From contig BQKZ01001308.1 in the NCBI GenBank assembly GCA_036244855.1, forward strand, positions 23,375 to 87,374: 64,000 nucleotides of DNA, given 5' to 3'. This stretch comes from Temnopleurus reevesii (Eukaryota > Echinodermata > Echinoidea > Temnopleuroida > Temnopleuridae). Shown one piece after another: positions 12,951-24,704 of this stretch. The notes below the pieces were generated by a model. The model was not told the DNA's origin and did not search any database. It was given only the letters and a program-made list of their open reading frames with translations. Position 1 is the stretch's first letter; every line of letters begins with the position of its first letter. The translations under genes were made by a program, and so were the position numbers.

Positions 12951-13083
12951 GGCCCCGGTCACATAGAGGCCTGGAAGCGACACGATTGAACACGATTCTG
13001 TGTTAATTCACAGTTAACTGCCTCAGAACAAAGAGTCCTGTTGAATCTTGTTGCTTCCGGGGCCCTATGTGACCAGGGCTTAA
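12951..13083. mobile_element. MITE with TTAA flanks, copy 1
   Basis: TTAA|GGCCCCGGTCACATAG on the left is mirrored by CTATGTGACCAGGGC|TTAA on the right. The inner part, ACACGATT...GAATCTTGTTGCTTCC, also folds. TTAA target duplications are typical of piggyBac-type elements, but there is no transposase ORF. The same family is at 39891-40016. Confidence 0.75.
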
Positions 13084-14023
13084 CAGTTGATGTGTTTGAT
13101 AGTTTATGAGAAATGATAATGAACCGATTGTAAACCGGGGTGGGTGTGGACTGTTTTTACTAATTACCTGTTGCCTTTCTGGAAAAATAATAATGTGTAA
13201 TTATTTATCAACCCTTAGCACTTTGGAGATTACTAATCTGTTATTATAGGCTTCTACAAAGCCCAGATTACAGAGGTGTCACAAGATATTCTCTCTCTTC
13301 ACCTCTTGAATACAAGAATTTATTTAGCGTATTCTAGAACAAAAATTACATCTTTGCAATGTTCAAAGCTGAGCTTTTCTCTGACACGCTTGAATCACGT
13401 ATGAAGATATTAGTTATTCAATAAATATTGTTACACCGTACATTTACATGAAGGAAACTATTATGCTCTACAATAGTTAATACAAATAGTAAATGAATTT
13501 AGAAACACAAAGCGCAGGTTCAAAAGCCTTTGAATGGGAGGACTCAACCTAATTTCGTGATACCAGCGATGTACTCGCGTCACAAGAAGTGCATCCATGT
13601 AGTATGAGCTTACAACAAAAGGATTCCTCTCATAAAGTAATATATATTGTCAGAAAACCACAAATATTTAGCTTCATTTCATAGCAGCTTTCAGTTCTAG
13701 TTGTGGATGTAATGACATCAATATCTATAATTCAATTTGAGAAGATATCAGGATTTGATCCAGACGTGTATAATTCACAGTGACCGCTCATGCAACATTT
13801 TTTTGCATCACTGCGTTGTTTCCCGCTAGAAACTACTGCATCATGTATAAGCAACCTTGCCCTTCGGTGTCTTGTATAAAGGGTTGCTAGGCATCTAAAG
13901 TAAAATGGATGCCTGAAGTATGAGCATCTATGAAGCACTTGATTATTGATTGCTACATGTAATCATAAAGAATTATGCATGACATTCTCAGTGCAAGGAA
14001 ACCTTTACGTACATTTATGCAAA

Positions 14024-14198
14024 TACAGTCTAATTTCGTTATAACAAGGTCGTTGGAACCAGAAGAATTACCTCTTTAGAAACTTTGTTATATCAAGGTC
14101 AAAATAGAATAAAATACAAAGAGATGGGAGCAGGAAAATTACCTTGTTAAAACGAGAACTTGTTATATCAGTGCTCTTTATAACGAGGTTTGACTGTA
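14024..14198. mobile_element. Tc1/pogo-like MITE, TA-flanked
   Basis: TA|CAGTCTAATTTCGTTATAAC at the left is mirrored by TTTATAACGAGGTTTGACTG|TA at the right. CAGTCAAACCTCGTTATAA-type ends with TA flanks are typical of pogo/Tc1-group non-autonomous elements. It is 175 bp with no ORF. Confidence 0.78.
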
Positions 14199-14367
14199 CT
14201 CACTTTATTTAGTAATGGTCTCATCATCTTTATTTGTATCGTTAAATACAATTCTTGCAACAAAGTGCAGATTTACAAATTTTTCACAAAAGATAGATTA
14301 AAAAGACAATCAATAACACTCAGACTAGGTAGAAAAGCACTGTAGATGTCAAGAAAGGAAAGTGGTC

Positions 14368-14534
14368 TAATGGGATGTTGCTACATAATTTGCATTTGCA
14401 GATGATCTGATCAACATGCACCAATCAGAATGATCGTTTCATTGTTTCTAGTAAAGGCTGTGTGTGGATGAAAATATGCGACCAATTTGCAAATGATTTG
14501 CAGTTGGTTTTCAATTGCAGCAACACCCCCTTAA
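14368..14534. mobile_element. MITE related to the 11853 element, copy 2
   Basis: The left end TAATGGGATGTTGCTACATA mirrors the right end TGCAGCAACACCCCCTTA. Inner arms contain TTTGCA words on both sides. It is about 167 bp with no ORF. Confidence 0.6.
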
Positions 14535-14687
14535 ACTGCGAAAAAATACTGGCAAAAGTAGTACTAAAGTGATATGTTGATAATAGTTTACCAATCTAAG
14601 GAATATTGCAAAGTTGGAAATTGTGTTTTGATTATTGAATTGAAAAAAAGTAAAAATTTATGAACATTCATGCACATGTATATCAAG

Positions 14688-14886
14688 AAATTAAACTATA
14701 TACATCATGCCACAACAAACTTGTAACAGATAGAGACGAAGAACAAAAACGCAGATCAACACCAAGACATCGTCTCGCATGGAGAAAATAAAGAGGGTAA
14801 ACTAGGCATGTTAGCTTATTCAGGTCTTAAATATAATGCCATCCTGATGGAGTCCATGCTGACCTTTGCCAATTCATCAGTTGTCA
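14688..14886 (+). repeat. ~200-bp dispersed repeat, copy B
   Basis: Same sequence family and orientation as 11109-11308, about 3.58 kb downstream. The ORF at 14808-15050 starts inside this repeat and has no other support. Confidence 0.8.
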
Positions 14887-15589
14887 TATATGTGTCACTG
14901 GATCATTGGCTATTTGACAGGCTGATGTCCATTTTATTTTCACACAATGTATTTCAGTATTTACTGTTTTGTCAGAATGCTCAGAAACAAATTGAACAGC
15001 TATTGGTTCATAAGACTAACAAAGATAGGACTTGCAAAATGTGTAATTAACTATTGACATGAGCTTGCCTAAGATTTTAAAAAGTGATGCAATTGTCAAG
15101 GATATACAAAGGCCAGATTTAATAAGAAATGAACCCAACACTCTGCTATAATTAACTCCAAAGCCAATAATTTCTTCAGATCATCTTTGAAAGAGTCTGA
15201 GTCAGGACTGCACTTCATCACAAAGGACAGTGACTGTTTTTCATAATCGTCTTGGTGTCTGGTTTGGTTTTAGATTCCCAAGTCGTTTTGCTTCGCGATG
15301 GTGAAGTTAATTATACCAGACCAAACGGCCTTGAGGGGGGTATGTAGGGGTATTGTGCATAAGTGCACACAATATCACTCATTTTGAAGATATCTAAGGA
15401 GTATGTGTGATATTTGCCAGGAGAGGGGCAATTCAATCTTTAAATCATCATTATTTTATGAGACAAAGGAGTGGACATGAAGGGGAAAAGGTTTAATAGG
15501 GCAGTCAAATCAGAAGACTGATCTCATCCTGCTCCGAAGCTGGATTATCTTTAATTCAAGCTATGTATAGATTTATCTTTTGTTCAATG

Positions 15590-15770
15590 TGTGAATTTGT
15601 ACAGGGAATAATTTTACTTTTCATATTTGATTAACAGTTTGAAATATTGAGGAAACATTATCAACACTTAACTGTACAGTTCTATGTGAAAAAGTTGCTT
15701 AACAAAACATACTTTTTATAGCAATCCTGCTAAAATGCATAGCAAATTATGATGCGATACCAGGAAAATC
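15590..15770. repeat. Diverged dispersed copy of the 26190-26330 sequence
   Basis: TTAACAGTTTGAAATATTGA, AGGAAACATTATCAACACTT and ATCCTGCTAAAATGCATAGC match the sequence near 26180-26310 (and 28712-28842) in order, with many substitutions. It is an old third copy of part of that duplicated block. Confidence 0.65.
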
Positions 15771-16014
15771 ATTCCCTATTGTACAATTAAGATCTGGGAA
15801 AATAACCTTCATACATGAGATTTCAAGCGGAATAATACAGTAATAATCATAATTTTATTGATGCAGTTTGGAGCATGGTGTTATTAGTTGGCAGGTGTGA
15901 CTGCCCTTTTACAGACCCACATATGGAAAACATCAATATATGGAAACAAACGCCAATCCTCAACACACATCATCATCATCATCAGTTCATATGAATCCAT
16001 TCCCTCTCTCATTG

Positions 16015-16228
16015 AAACCGTTGTGGGGTAGTGGTTCTGATTCTTGCATTCTAACCAGGTGGTCCTTGTTCCAAACCCACCCATAGTGTTCATTTCTTTG
16101 AGCAAGAAATTAATCTACTTGTTCTGCCATGTGGGCTAAAGCCAGGGTAATAATTATGCAATGTGTCTTGAGCACTCAGCAGAGTAGATATGGGCGCTAT
16201 AAGAATTGCATCTACTATTATTATCAAC
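16015..16228 (+). mobile_element. tRNA-derived SINE
   Basis: The head GTGGGGTAGTGGTTCTGATT has an A-box-like TGGGGTAGTGG, and GTTCCAAACCC follows ~45 bases later as a degenerate B box. The tail contains AAGCCAGGGTAATAATTATG, CTTGAGCACTCAGCAGAGTA and GCGCTATAAGAATTGCATC, then (ATT)n. This tail is the reverse complement of the one at 35236-35340. It is not a functional tRNA: no cloverleaf could be drawn. Confidence 0.7.
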
Positions 16229-16261
16229 CCAGGTGAGGTACATGTACCAGGCAGGAATATA

Positions 16262-16377
16262 TGCTAGTGTATTATGGACCGAAGCCAGGGTAATAATGTT
16301 AATACAATATGCACATTGAGCACCCTGCAGAGTGGATATATGTACTTGTCAATTGCATGTATTACTCTCATTATTTG
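16262..16377 (+). mobile_element. SINE tail fragment
   Basis: GAAGCCAGGGTAATAATG, TTGAGCACCCTGCAGAGTGG and AATTGCATGTATTACT repeat the tail of the adjacent SINE without a tRNA-like head. It is a second, 5'-truncated insertion or a local duplication. Confidence 0.6.
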
Positions 16378-18499
16378 GAACAGTGACACCATTAACCCCA
16401 TTTTTCAGTGCCTGAACACCAAATCTTAGTTAATGTGAATAATGTATTCAAAACACCCCATCCCTCAATCTGGAAGAGTTTGGCAAAGGCCAGAATTTTT
16501 ATAACCGTCAACCATATGCCCTTACATATCATTAACATTTCCATCCGTTAAATGTCAATGACAGTATGACTTTTAAGCAAAGACATTAGATTTAAAAAGA
16601 AACATTAAAAAAGGGCCAATCTGTGTGGGCTGGGGATTAAGAGGAAATATAACATTGTAATTTGAAGGTTCAAGGGAAAAGAACATGTCCATGAAAGAAT
16701 ATAGAGTTTCAAATATCTGTCTGTGTTACACAAGCCCTAAAATTCTCATTTAGTACTCAATTAAATTTCACTCAATAATTGGTCACATTTCAATTTTTAC
16801 AGGAAACAATGCATTTTCTTTCAACTTCTACATAGTAATTCTTGCAAAATTGTTTTATTAATTGCACTTGATATAGGAGAGTATAAAGAAAAAATCTCCC
16901 AGATATTTCATATTACCTGAATAGATTTTATGGAATTTATACATCTTGTATAGAGGTTAGAATAGAAAAACCACATTGTGGTCTATAGGTCTATATATTG
17001 GCAATGAATGTACGTTGCTGCCATGTTCAAAGTTGGCAATTACCAATAATTGCATTTTATCATAATTTACATCATAGAAGAGGTCAACAGCTTGTGTGAT
17101 GGGTTTTTATGAAAATCCACTCATTTTTGTTTTTATGAATAATGCCAAAGTTAGCATCATTAGATGAGTCATACATTCTTAGAAAATGTAACATTATATT
17201 TGTGTGTTTTGATGACTAGGTGATGAATGTTTCGTAATTGAACTGGCTAAGAAAAAGTATTATGAATTATTCTTTTCAAGGTGACAAATTATTCTAATGC
17301 CTGAGATTTTTCTTGAAGGATCAATGTCCTTTGATTGAGGAATATACACGAGTTGCGCAATGAGACTGTGCAAAAAAATTTCATCGATGATATCATCTTG
17401 ATGATTCAAAAGAAAGCAGAAAATAGCCACCCCCCCCCCTCCGACCTCCCCGGTAAATTAGGGATTTACTAATGCAGAAACAAGACAAGAAGTTGATATC
17501 TTATCTTGAAACCTACTCTTACATCATGCCTGAAGTATAGGCGGATCCAGAACTTGAACTGGCTATGCCACATTGCTACCTCTGTGTTCTATACACAAAA
17601 TCATTCGAAGGCCCCCTGTTGATACGAGAGAATGGTCCTCTTTTTTCTTTGCTTGTCACCTCACTTGTGGGAAGTGGAGGAATGTTTTTAGGGGGATGGG
17701 TTATCAGAACTGGGCACCATTGTGTGCCCACATACTACTATTCCTGTTGAAAAGTTTAAACACATGTCAGAAAATTGGATGCCTTTTCTCCATATTTCAC
17801 CCATCTAGCCCTATTGCATACAAAGTTGCGTTTAAAGCACAACTCAGAAAATTGGATGCAAGTCCTCAATGTGCGTTGCTGATCGGTTGAATATGGAATT
17901 ACGTTTAATTTTGGAGTTGAGTCTCAATGCCACTTTTTATGCCATAGGGCTCAGCTGCGGGAAGATCAACTTATTGCTGCCACCTCCTTTATTTGCCAAT
18001 CCTTGATCCGTCAGTACTATCAGACCGCTAATCCCCATCCATATAGGGGGATCGGTATGCACTTTCTTCATATTTCATAACGACTTTGTTATGACCTTCT
18101 CCACTTAGCCATCCAGCATGCCATCTGTATATTAGTGATCATAACTATCTCTGTTCCAGAGAATTTCAAGTAGATATGGCTTTAGAGAGATGGCAGTCCA
18201 CCAGAGATGAATTATTTCTTAGTAAAATGGTCAAATGAGGTGTCATGATTGAACTTTTTCCTCAGTTTTGAGTCTGTTCAGAGTGGGATTCATGTAATTG
18301 GGTTGTCCTCATGAGGTGGATGAAGAATCCGGATGGGTATAGCCACTATTTCTAAATTTTGATTTAATATTTGTGTTTCTTTATCAGGTTTTGGAAGTAC
18401 AGCAAAAAGTCTTCTAAAACATGAAAGGCAAATATTCTGCTGGAAATAATATGCAACTAAAATGTTGTCATTATATGCAAATCAAAGTGAGGAAATGAT

Positions 18500-18644
18500 A
18501 ACTAGAGAATAAGAGAGACTGGGAGACTGAGGGGAGATAAAGGAGGAAAGAGTCTACAGGAGATGTCTGGGAAATGATTCTAGAGAGAGAAAGGGAGAGG
18601 TACAGTGAGAGAAAAATAAAACCTCTACTGAAGGAAGATAAGAG

Positions 18645-18686
<42 letters not shown>

Positions 18687-18796
18687 AGACAGACAGAGGA
18701 AAGAGACCAAGGAGATAGCAAGGAATTGATGCCAGAGAGAGAGAAAGAGAGAGAGAAATGAGTAGTGAGAGAAAAATAAAATTTCTACTACAGGAT

Positions 18797-18831
<35 letters not shown>

Positions 18832-19085
18832 GATAGAAAGAGCTAGAGAGAGAGAGGAATTGAAAACAGTACATGAGGTAGCAAGGAATTGATGCCAGAG
18901 AGAGAGAAAGGGAGAGGAGCAATGAGAAAAAGTAAAAAAATTGTACTTAAGAATGAAGAGAGAGAGAGAGACAGAGAGTGGGGGTGGTAAAGGAGGAAAT
19001 ATACTACAAGATATACCATGGAATGGAGGGGGAGAGAGATGAGAGGTAGAAAAATTCTATTGAAGGATGAAGGATGAGGTATGAT
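18500..19085. repeat. GA-rich tandem array of ~170-bp units
   Basis: AGCAAGGAATTGATGCCAGA occurs near 18716 and 18881. GTGAGAGAAAAATAAAA.TCTACT occurs near 18606 and 18767. Each is followed by a pure GA microsatellite of variable length. Reverse-strand Ser/Leu-rich ORFs are simple-repeat translations. Confidence 0.85.
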
Positions 19086-19136
19086 ACAGCCTGACTCATC
19101 TATGATGCGGAGGTTACAACCAGATACTTGATCTTG

Positions 19137-20035
19137 AGAGGGAGATTCGAGGCTACTTTCCGCAAACACATCCACCCTCTTCTTTTCCCCGCACTATGGT
19201 GGCCCAAAGTGGACGCATTTAACAAACTCTTTTACTGAAGAAATAGCATAGATGATTTGATATTAGTTCTACTGTATTCTATGTCCTTTTTCATAGTTTT
19301 TGAAAAATAAACTACATCATCATTGTCAAATCAGAGGGAGATTTGAGGCTACTTTTCACAAACACATCCACCAACTTCTTTTCCCCCACACTATGGTGGC
19401 CCAAAGTGGACTATCTAACAATCTCTTTTACAGAAGATAATGGCATAGATCATTTTCTATTAGTTTTTCTCTATTTTATGTCCTTTTCCATAGTTATGAA
19501 AAATAGATTACACAGTCTTTGTTAAATCAGAGGGAGATTCAAGGCTACTTTCCGCAAACACATCCACCGTCTTCTTTTCCACCTTTTCCCTGCACTATGG
19601 TGGCCCAAAGTGGATATTTAACCAACTCTTTTTATACATGAAATGGCATAGATGATTTGATAAAAGTTCTACTCTATTTTATGTCCCTTTTCATAGTTTT
19701 TAAAAAATAGACTACATCATCATTGTCAAATTAGAGGGAGATTCAAGGCTATTTTCCACAAACACATACACCCTCTTCTTTTCCCTGCACTATGGTGGCC
19801 CAAAGTGGATATTTAACCAACTCCTTTTATACATGAAATGGCATTGATGATTAGATAACAACGGTTCTACTCTATTTTATGTCCCTTTTCAGAGTTTTCA
19901 AAAAACAGACTACATCTTCATTGTCAAATTAGAGTGAGATTTGAGGCTACTTTCCGCAAACACACCCACCCTCTTCTTTCCCCCATGCCATGGTGACCTA
20001 AAGTGGCCTTATTTAACAATTCTTATTGATGTGTT
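19137..20035 (+). repeat. Five ~198-bp tandem units
   Basis: GAGGGAGATT.GAGGCTACTT (with small variants) begins at 19137, 19334, 19530, 19734 and 19932. Each unit continues CGCAAACACATCCACC, CACTATGGTGGCCCAAAGTG, TATGTCC.TTTTCATAG and TACATCATCATTGTCAAAT. Spacing is 196-204 bp. Diversity is moderate and the last unit is the most changed. No ORF of note is present. Confidence 0.92.
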
Positions 20036-20039
20036 AAAA

Positions 20040-20800
20040 TTGTGTCAAATAAACAATGAAAATAATACATATTTTGTGTGAAATTGTAAATTTTTGGCTG
20101 CGTATTCACATGATTTTGATGTCCTCTTATTTTGAAAGAATCGATGTTAACATCATCAAATTTTGCAACAGTGGAAAAGAGAATCTATCCAAAGATCTTT
20201 AAAATCGTGATAAGGGACATAGATTTTGCAACTACAAGTTTGTTAATCTGTCTGAGCCGCCATACTCTACCGCCCATATAGGGGAGTTGGAAAAGTGCTA
20301 AAAGATGTGCATTCCTAACCACATCACATCTCTACCTCTGCTGATGTTTTTTTTTTAATGTTGAATTTCTTAAATCACAAAACTCTGTATTTGGAAATTT
20401 TCATGTTCTTTCTAATCAATGCTTTATTTATACTGATTTTGAAAACATTTGTGTGAAAATTAAGTTTAATTGTATGAAATGGAAACTGTACAAATGTTTT
20501 GTGTGAATTTGACAATATGATCCATGATTTGATGTCCTTTTTAAAAAGTTTTATACCTTTTTTGTTACACAAATTGTCATCAATATCATCAATTTTTCAA
20601 CAGTAAAAATATATACACTTAAGATGGAAAAAAGTGGGAAAAAAGACATAACTTTTGCAAAATACAGAGTTCATTTATCGTATTCTATCTGAGCCGCTGT
20701 ACTCTACCGCCCATATAGGGGAGTTGGAAAGGTGCTAAATGATGCGCATTCCTAACCACATCTAACAGTAACACCTCTCTACCGCCGCTGATAGCTTTAT
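20040..20800 (+). repeat. Two ~430-bp direct repeat units
   Basis: CTCTACCGCCCATATAGGGGAGTTGGAAA occurs near 20267 and 20702 (a 29-base shared block whose core is CCGCCCATATAGGGGAGTTG). It is followed by GTGCTAAA.GATG.GCATTCC. Upstream parts (TTTGATGTCCT, CATCAA.TTTT.CAACAGT) also repeat in order. The second unit is the more conserved at its 3' end. Confidence 0.75.
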
Positions 20801-23800
20801 GAATGTTGCATTCCTATACATATTTTATGTCATACATGTTAGTAGCGTACAGGGACTGTTCACAGACTCTAAATGCGCCTTTAGCTATGTCGCTTCAAAA
20901 ATAAATCGTTGCTACTTTTAACTTTTTACGGGCTACATTCACATTGTTACACTACTGCAGGTAAATTTCTGTGAATTGCTCTGATGTGTGAAGAAAATGT
21001 TTCCTGTTGTGTGGCAAGAATTACGTTAGCATATGTAATTTAATCTCCGCTTTTAACAAAATGCTATAACATGCCTCAAATTTTTACATGGCATTTTTAA
21101 TACAACAATGAGCAAAGGAAAATAATACCAATTCCTCAAAGCCACTATCGAGGGCATACAGGGCTTGGTTGTCAATGTCTTTCAAATAATTTATGCCATG
21201 AAGGAGTTACAAAGTAACGAAATTGAGAAAAATATACACATGATTGATATGTATAGGGATTTCCCTCTATAGACTCAGAGAAATGATAATAAAATGTATG
21301 TAAGTTTGGAAGAATTGGCTTTTCATTCATGCAATTGTTTAAATCTTGGCATTACATTATTGTACTAAGCATACTAATTTATTCTGTGAATGCTGGCAGT
21401 ACTTTGTCTGCACATTGTACTACTATACACATTAATGCTATAAATGTAAGTAACACTTCCACATCTAAAGAAGATAGCTGATCAGAAAGAAATAGTTTCT
21501 GATAGAATAGACATTGCCAGCATTTAATGTGATTATTATTGCTTTATTTACTGCTTCTACCTGCCCAAGTAGTAGCCAAAAAAAGTTTGCATTCAATTAT
21601 TGCAATCATAAAGCTGAATAAATAAGCTTTTTTTTTGTTGAACTAACACTGCATCTGATTTTTTTACTATATACTCTTAACATGTTTTTATGGTATGATA
21701 AAAGTTTCCAAGCTGCTTATAATTTTACAGATTTGGGGTGTCCACACACCAGGGTGTAGAAGAGAACAATCGATTAAGTCCTTGGCAGAGAAAATAACTG
21801 TTACCAACATTTATTCCTCTAATTTAGATATAGAGTAACACATTGCAGTTCAACTGCAACCTGTAAGAATATGTTCATGCTGATTTGGTTAAGATTGAAC
21901 ATCCTGAAAAAAAAAATGATGAGAATTTAAAAGTATAATTTTTGCCATTGCAACCCCTCTTTAAAGGACATACAAGCAACTTTTACATCAGATTAGGAAT
22001 AATAATTTTGAGAGAAAGAAAAGCACAAATTGCTAGACCCCTGAATTTCAGTACATGACCGTATTCTGCATCAACACATCCATTTCAATGAGAACTCTTA
22101 TCATGAAATATTTACAGATCAGAAACACAACTCATGTAAACATTCATCTCTTACTCCGACGAGAGTTACTTTCATCTCGTTGGACATTTACGATTCAGGA
22201 GGGGGGGGGGGGCTTGGAAACGGCATGAAATTTTAAATGGAAAGTCCGCCAAGCATGCAAAGACGCCAGCAAGCAGCGAACGCATGAGTGGAGAGTGAAT
22301 GAGGAATAGCGAGATCCATAGCCCTATACCTTCACACTGCTTAATGGGCTAGTGCATGCAAGGCAGGCATTGCATTGAGATACGATGCCAAATACCAAAG
22401 GTCCTTGTTCTTCCAGCTTCACATAGTGGAGTTGCCGTGGTAACAGACATACTCATAACGTAGTTTGCCGTTGATGGGATTCGGTGGGAATCGACTTGGC
22501 TGTCGCTCCGCAGTGTGGTCCGTGAAGCGCATATGCATTTTGTTAAAACGATGCTGGACTGCGTATGGAGTGGTGAGTGTGTGTGTGTGTGTGTATGTGT
22601 GTGTGCGGTTTTGTGGAGATAGGTAGCATGCGGACATTACATACGTGCTTAGATCAAATTACATCTCGGGCTCGTTCATAAGTGCATTTATGTCGGATGA
22701 ACAATTCACTCTGGCGGATAAATTATGCTGGAAGTGAAAAGAAAACTTGTGACAGATAACTCAAGTGAAATGTGGCAGAGGTATTATTGAAATGCATTTT
22801 AGATTCACAAAAGGCTTTCTTCGACTGGAATCAATGCTATTGTTGAATTCACTTGTCTGCAAAGGAAAAAATGAACGCTACTCTGCAATTCCACTTTCCT
22901 GGCATTTTTGTTATCAAATTATTATACATGTATTACATTGTCTATATCAAATTGTTCTTGTGGTGTATTTAGAAAAAGTGGTATTTATATGAGTGATTAA
23001 AAACAGTCAAAATGTGAATTTTATTATGAAGATGGATTACTAGATATTGTTTTATTTCTAACAAACGATATCTGTTTTTCAAAAGTCATTAAAGAATTTA
23101 GGATATGTGCAATGGCATAGAATAAAGCAGGTGTATTCTGATATTTACATTTTAAATCAATAACCTAGTGGTTCTTTACCCATGATATTATCATATATGA
23201 ATAGTAAAATAAGAGAAACTGAATCATAACCTGTTAATGTTTTTACACAGCATATTGATGTATGAATCTATTTTAAGTAAATCAATTTTCTCTATATAGC
23301 ATTTCCACTCATTTAATGTAACCAAACAATTCAATCTTTCTGTTAATCTCTGATACAATTCTCTTGTCTGATATGTAAATATTATATCTGGCAAATTCTG
23401 TCTCATTTTGCATATTACATGAAATTTGATTTCATGTTTTCAAATTCAAATTTTATTTCCACGATCAACAAGATAGTATGTAACAAGCCAGTGAAATTTA
23501 TAAATCAATAGATATTACAGGTCATTGAACTTAACAAGCCATTGCATTTGACATCAAAATAAGGTTGGTTGTTATTTATTATCCAAACAAGCTCCCAATG
23601 GGACCATTTTAGAAACAGGAATCTCCTTTTTCTTTTCTGACACTCTTGATATTATGCAATTCTCTAGCTAATGCATTAATTTTTCCACAGTTAAAAAACA
23701 TGAATATGAATCCTTTATCCCTGTCTTTTGGAATTCTTTCCCTTTTCTGAATGATTATCGTTAATCATAGCATCAACATGAGGATAGATTATCTTTCACA

Positions 23801-24264
23801 CACATTTTCAAATTATAGATAGCATTGATTATCAAAAATATACTTATAATAACAAGTGAATTGGAAAATGCAGCTTTCATGTATTTGCCACTATATGGTT
23901 AGATCAATTCAGTAAATATATTCCTTTGAATAAGGCATATCTAATGCTAAAATGGCTTGTCATTGTAGTTGCCTTATATAATCATCCACAGCATGCCTAT
24001 TAATGTTAATAACAATAATTTATATAACGGTTATATCAATCAATGATGCTTTGTAAAATAATGACCATTGGATTTCATATACCCAAATTTGTACCAGCTG
24101 GCAATAGTAAAGCTTTTTTTGTGTGGGAGGCAAAGGGTATTATATGACATGGGGTTCTTATTCACACTATATTTGGTTACATGTGTATCCATCACACAGG
24201 GGGTTTCCCTACTACGAAAAGAGTTTTGAGTACGTATATTCAATTCCAATGAGACACATGTATG
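20801..24264. other. Non-coding stretch, no gene recognised
   Basis: AT-rich DNA apart from a GC-richer block at about 22140-22700. That block includes a G-run (22201-22212) and a GT microsatellite (22575-22606). No domain-bearing ORF is present. Confidence 0.5.
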
Positions 24265-24670
24265 TCCATTGTCACGGTATATTTATCCTGGTTTCCCATT
24301 AATGTTTATTCATTCAATAGAGCTAGGAAGGATATTAGAAAGGGAAATGTTGGGACAGACTTCCCAACCATTATGAATTTAGAGGGATAAGGATAAATAT
24401 GATTTTTCATCATTCTGAAGTCATGCATTCATTGCATATTGTGATTTTTCATGATAATTGTACTACACTTTCCTATGGGAATTATTATTCTTCCCTCTTT
24501 TTTTTTTTAGCACAATCATCCCTCTTTTTTAGTCTATAAGGTTGGGAGGCCTGTTGGGATATGAAGTGATGACGTGTTTACAAAGTAGAGAGCCGTAGTG
24601 ATAATGATGATAATAGATGCAAGTAATACTTCAGCATTTACTCTCTATTGTGCACAAGATGCTTATGTGC

Positions 24671-24704
<34 letters not shown>

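Noticed and set aside
16015..16085. Possible tRNA gene
   Set aside because: The A-box and B-box words are present, but no acceptor stem or cloverleaf can be formed and a SINE tail follows, so it was called a SINE.
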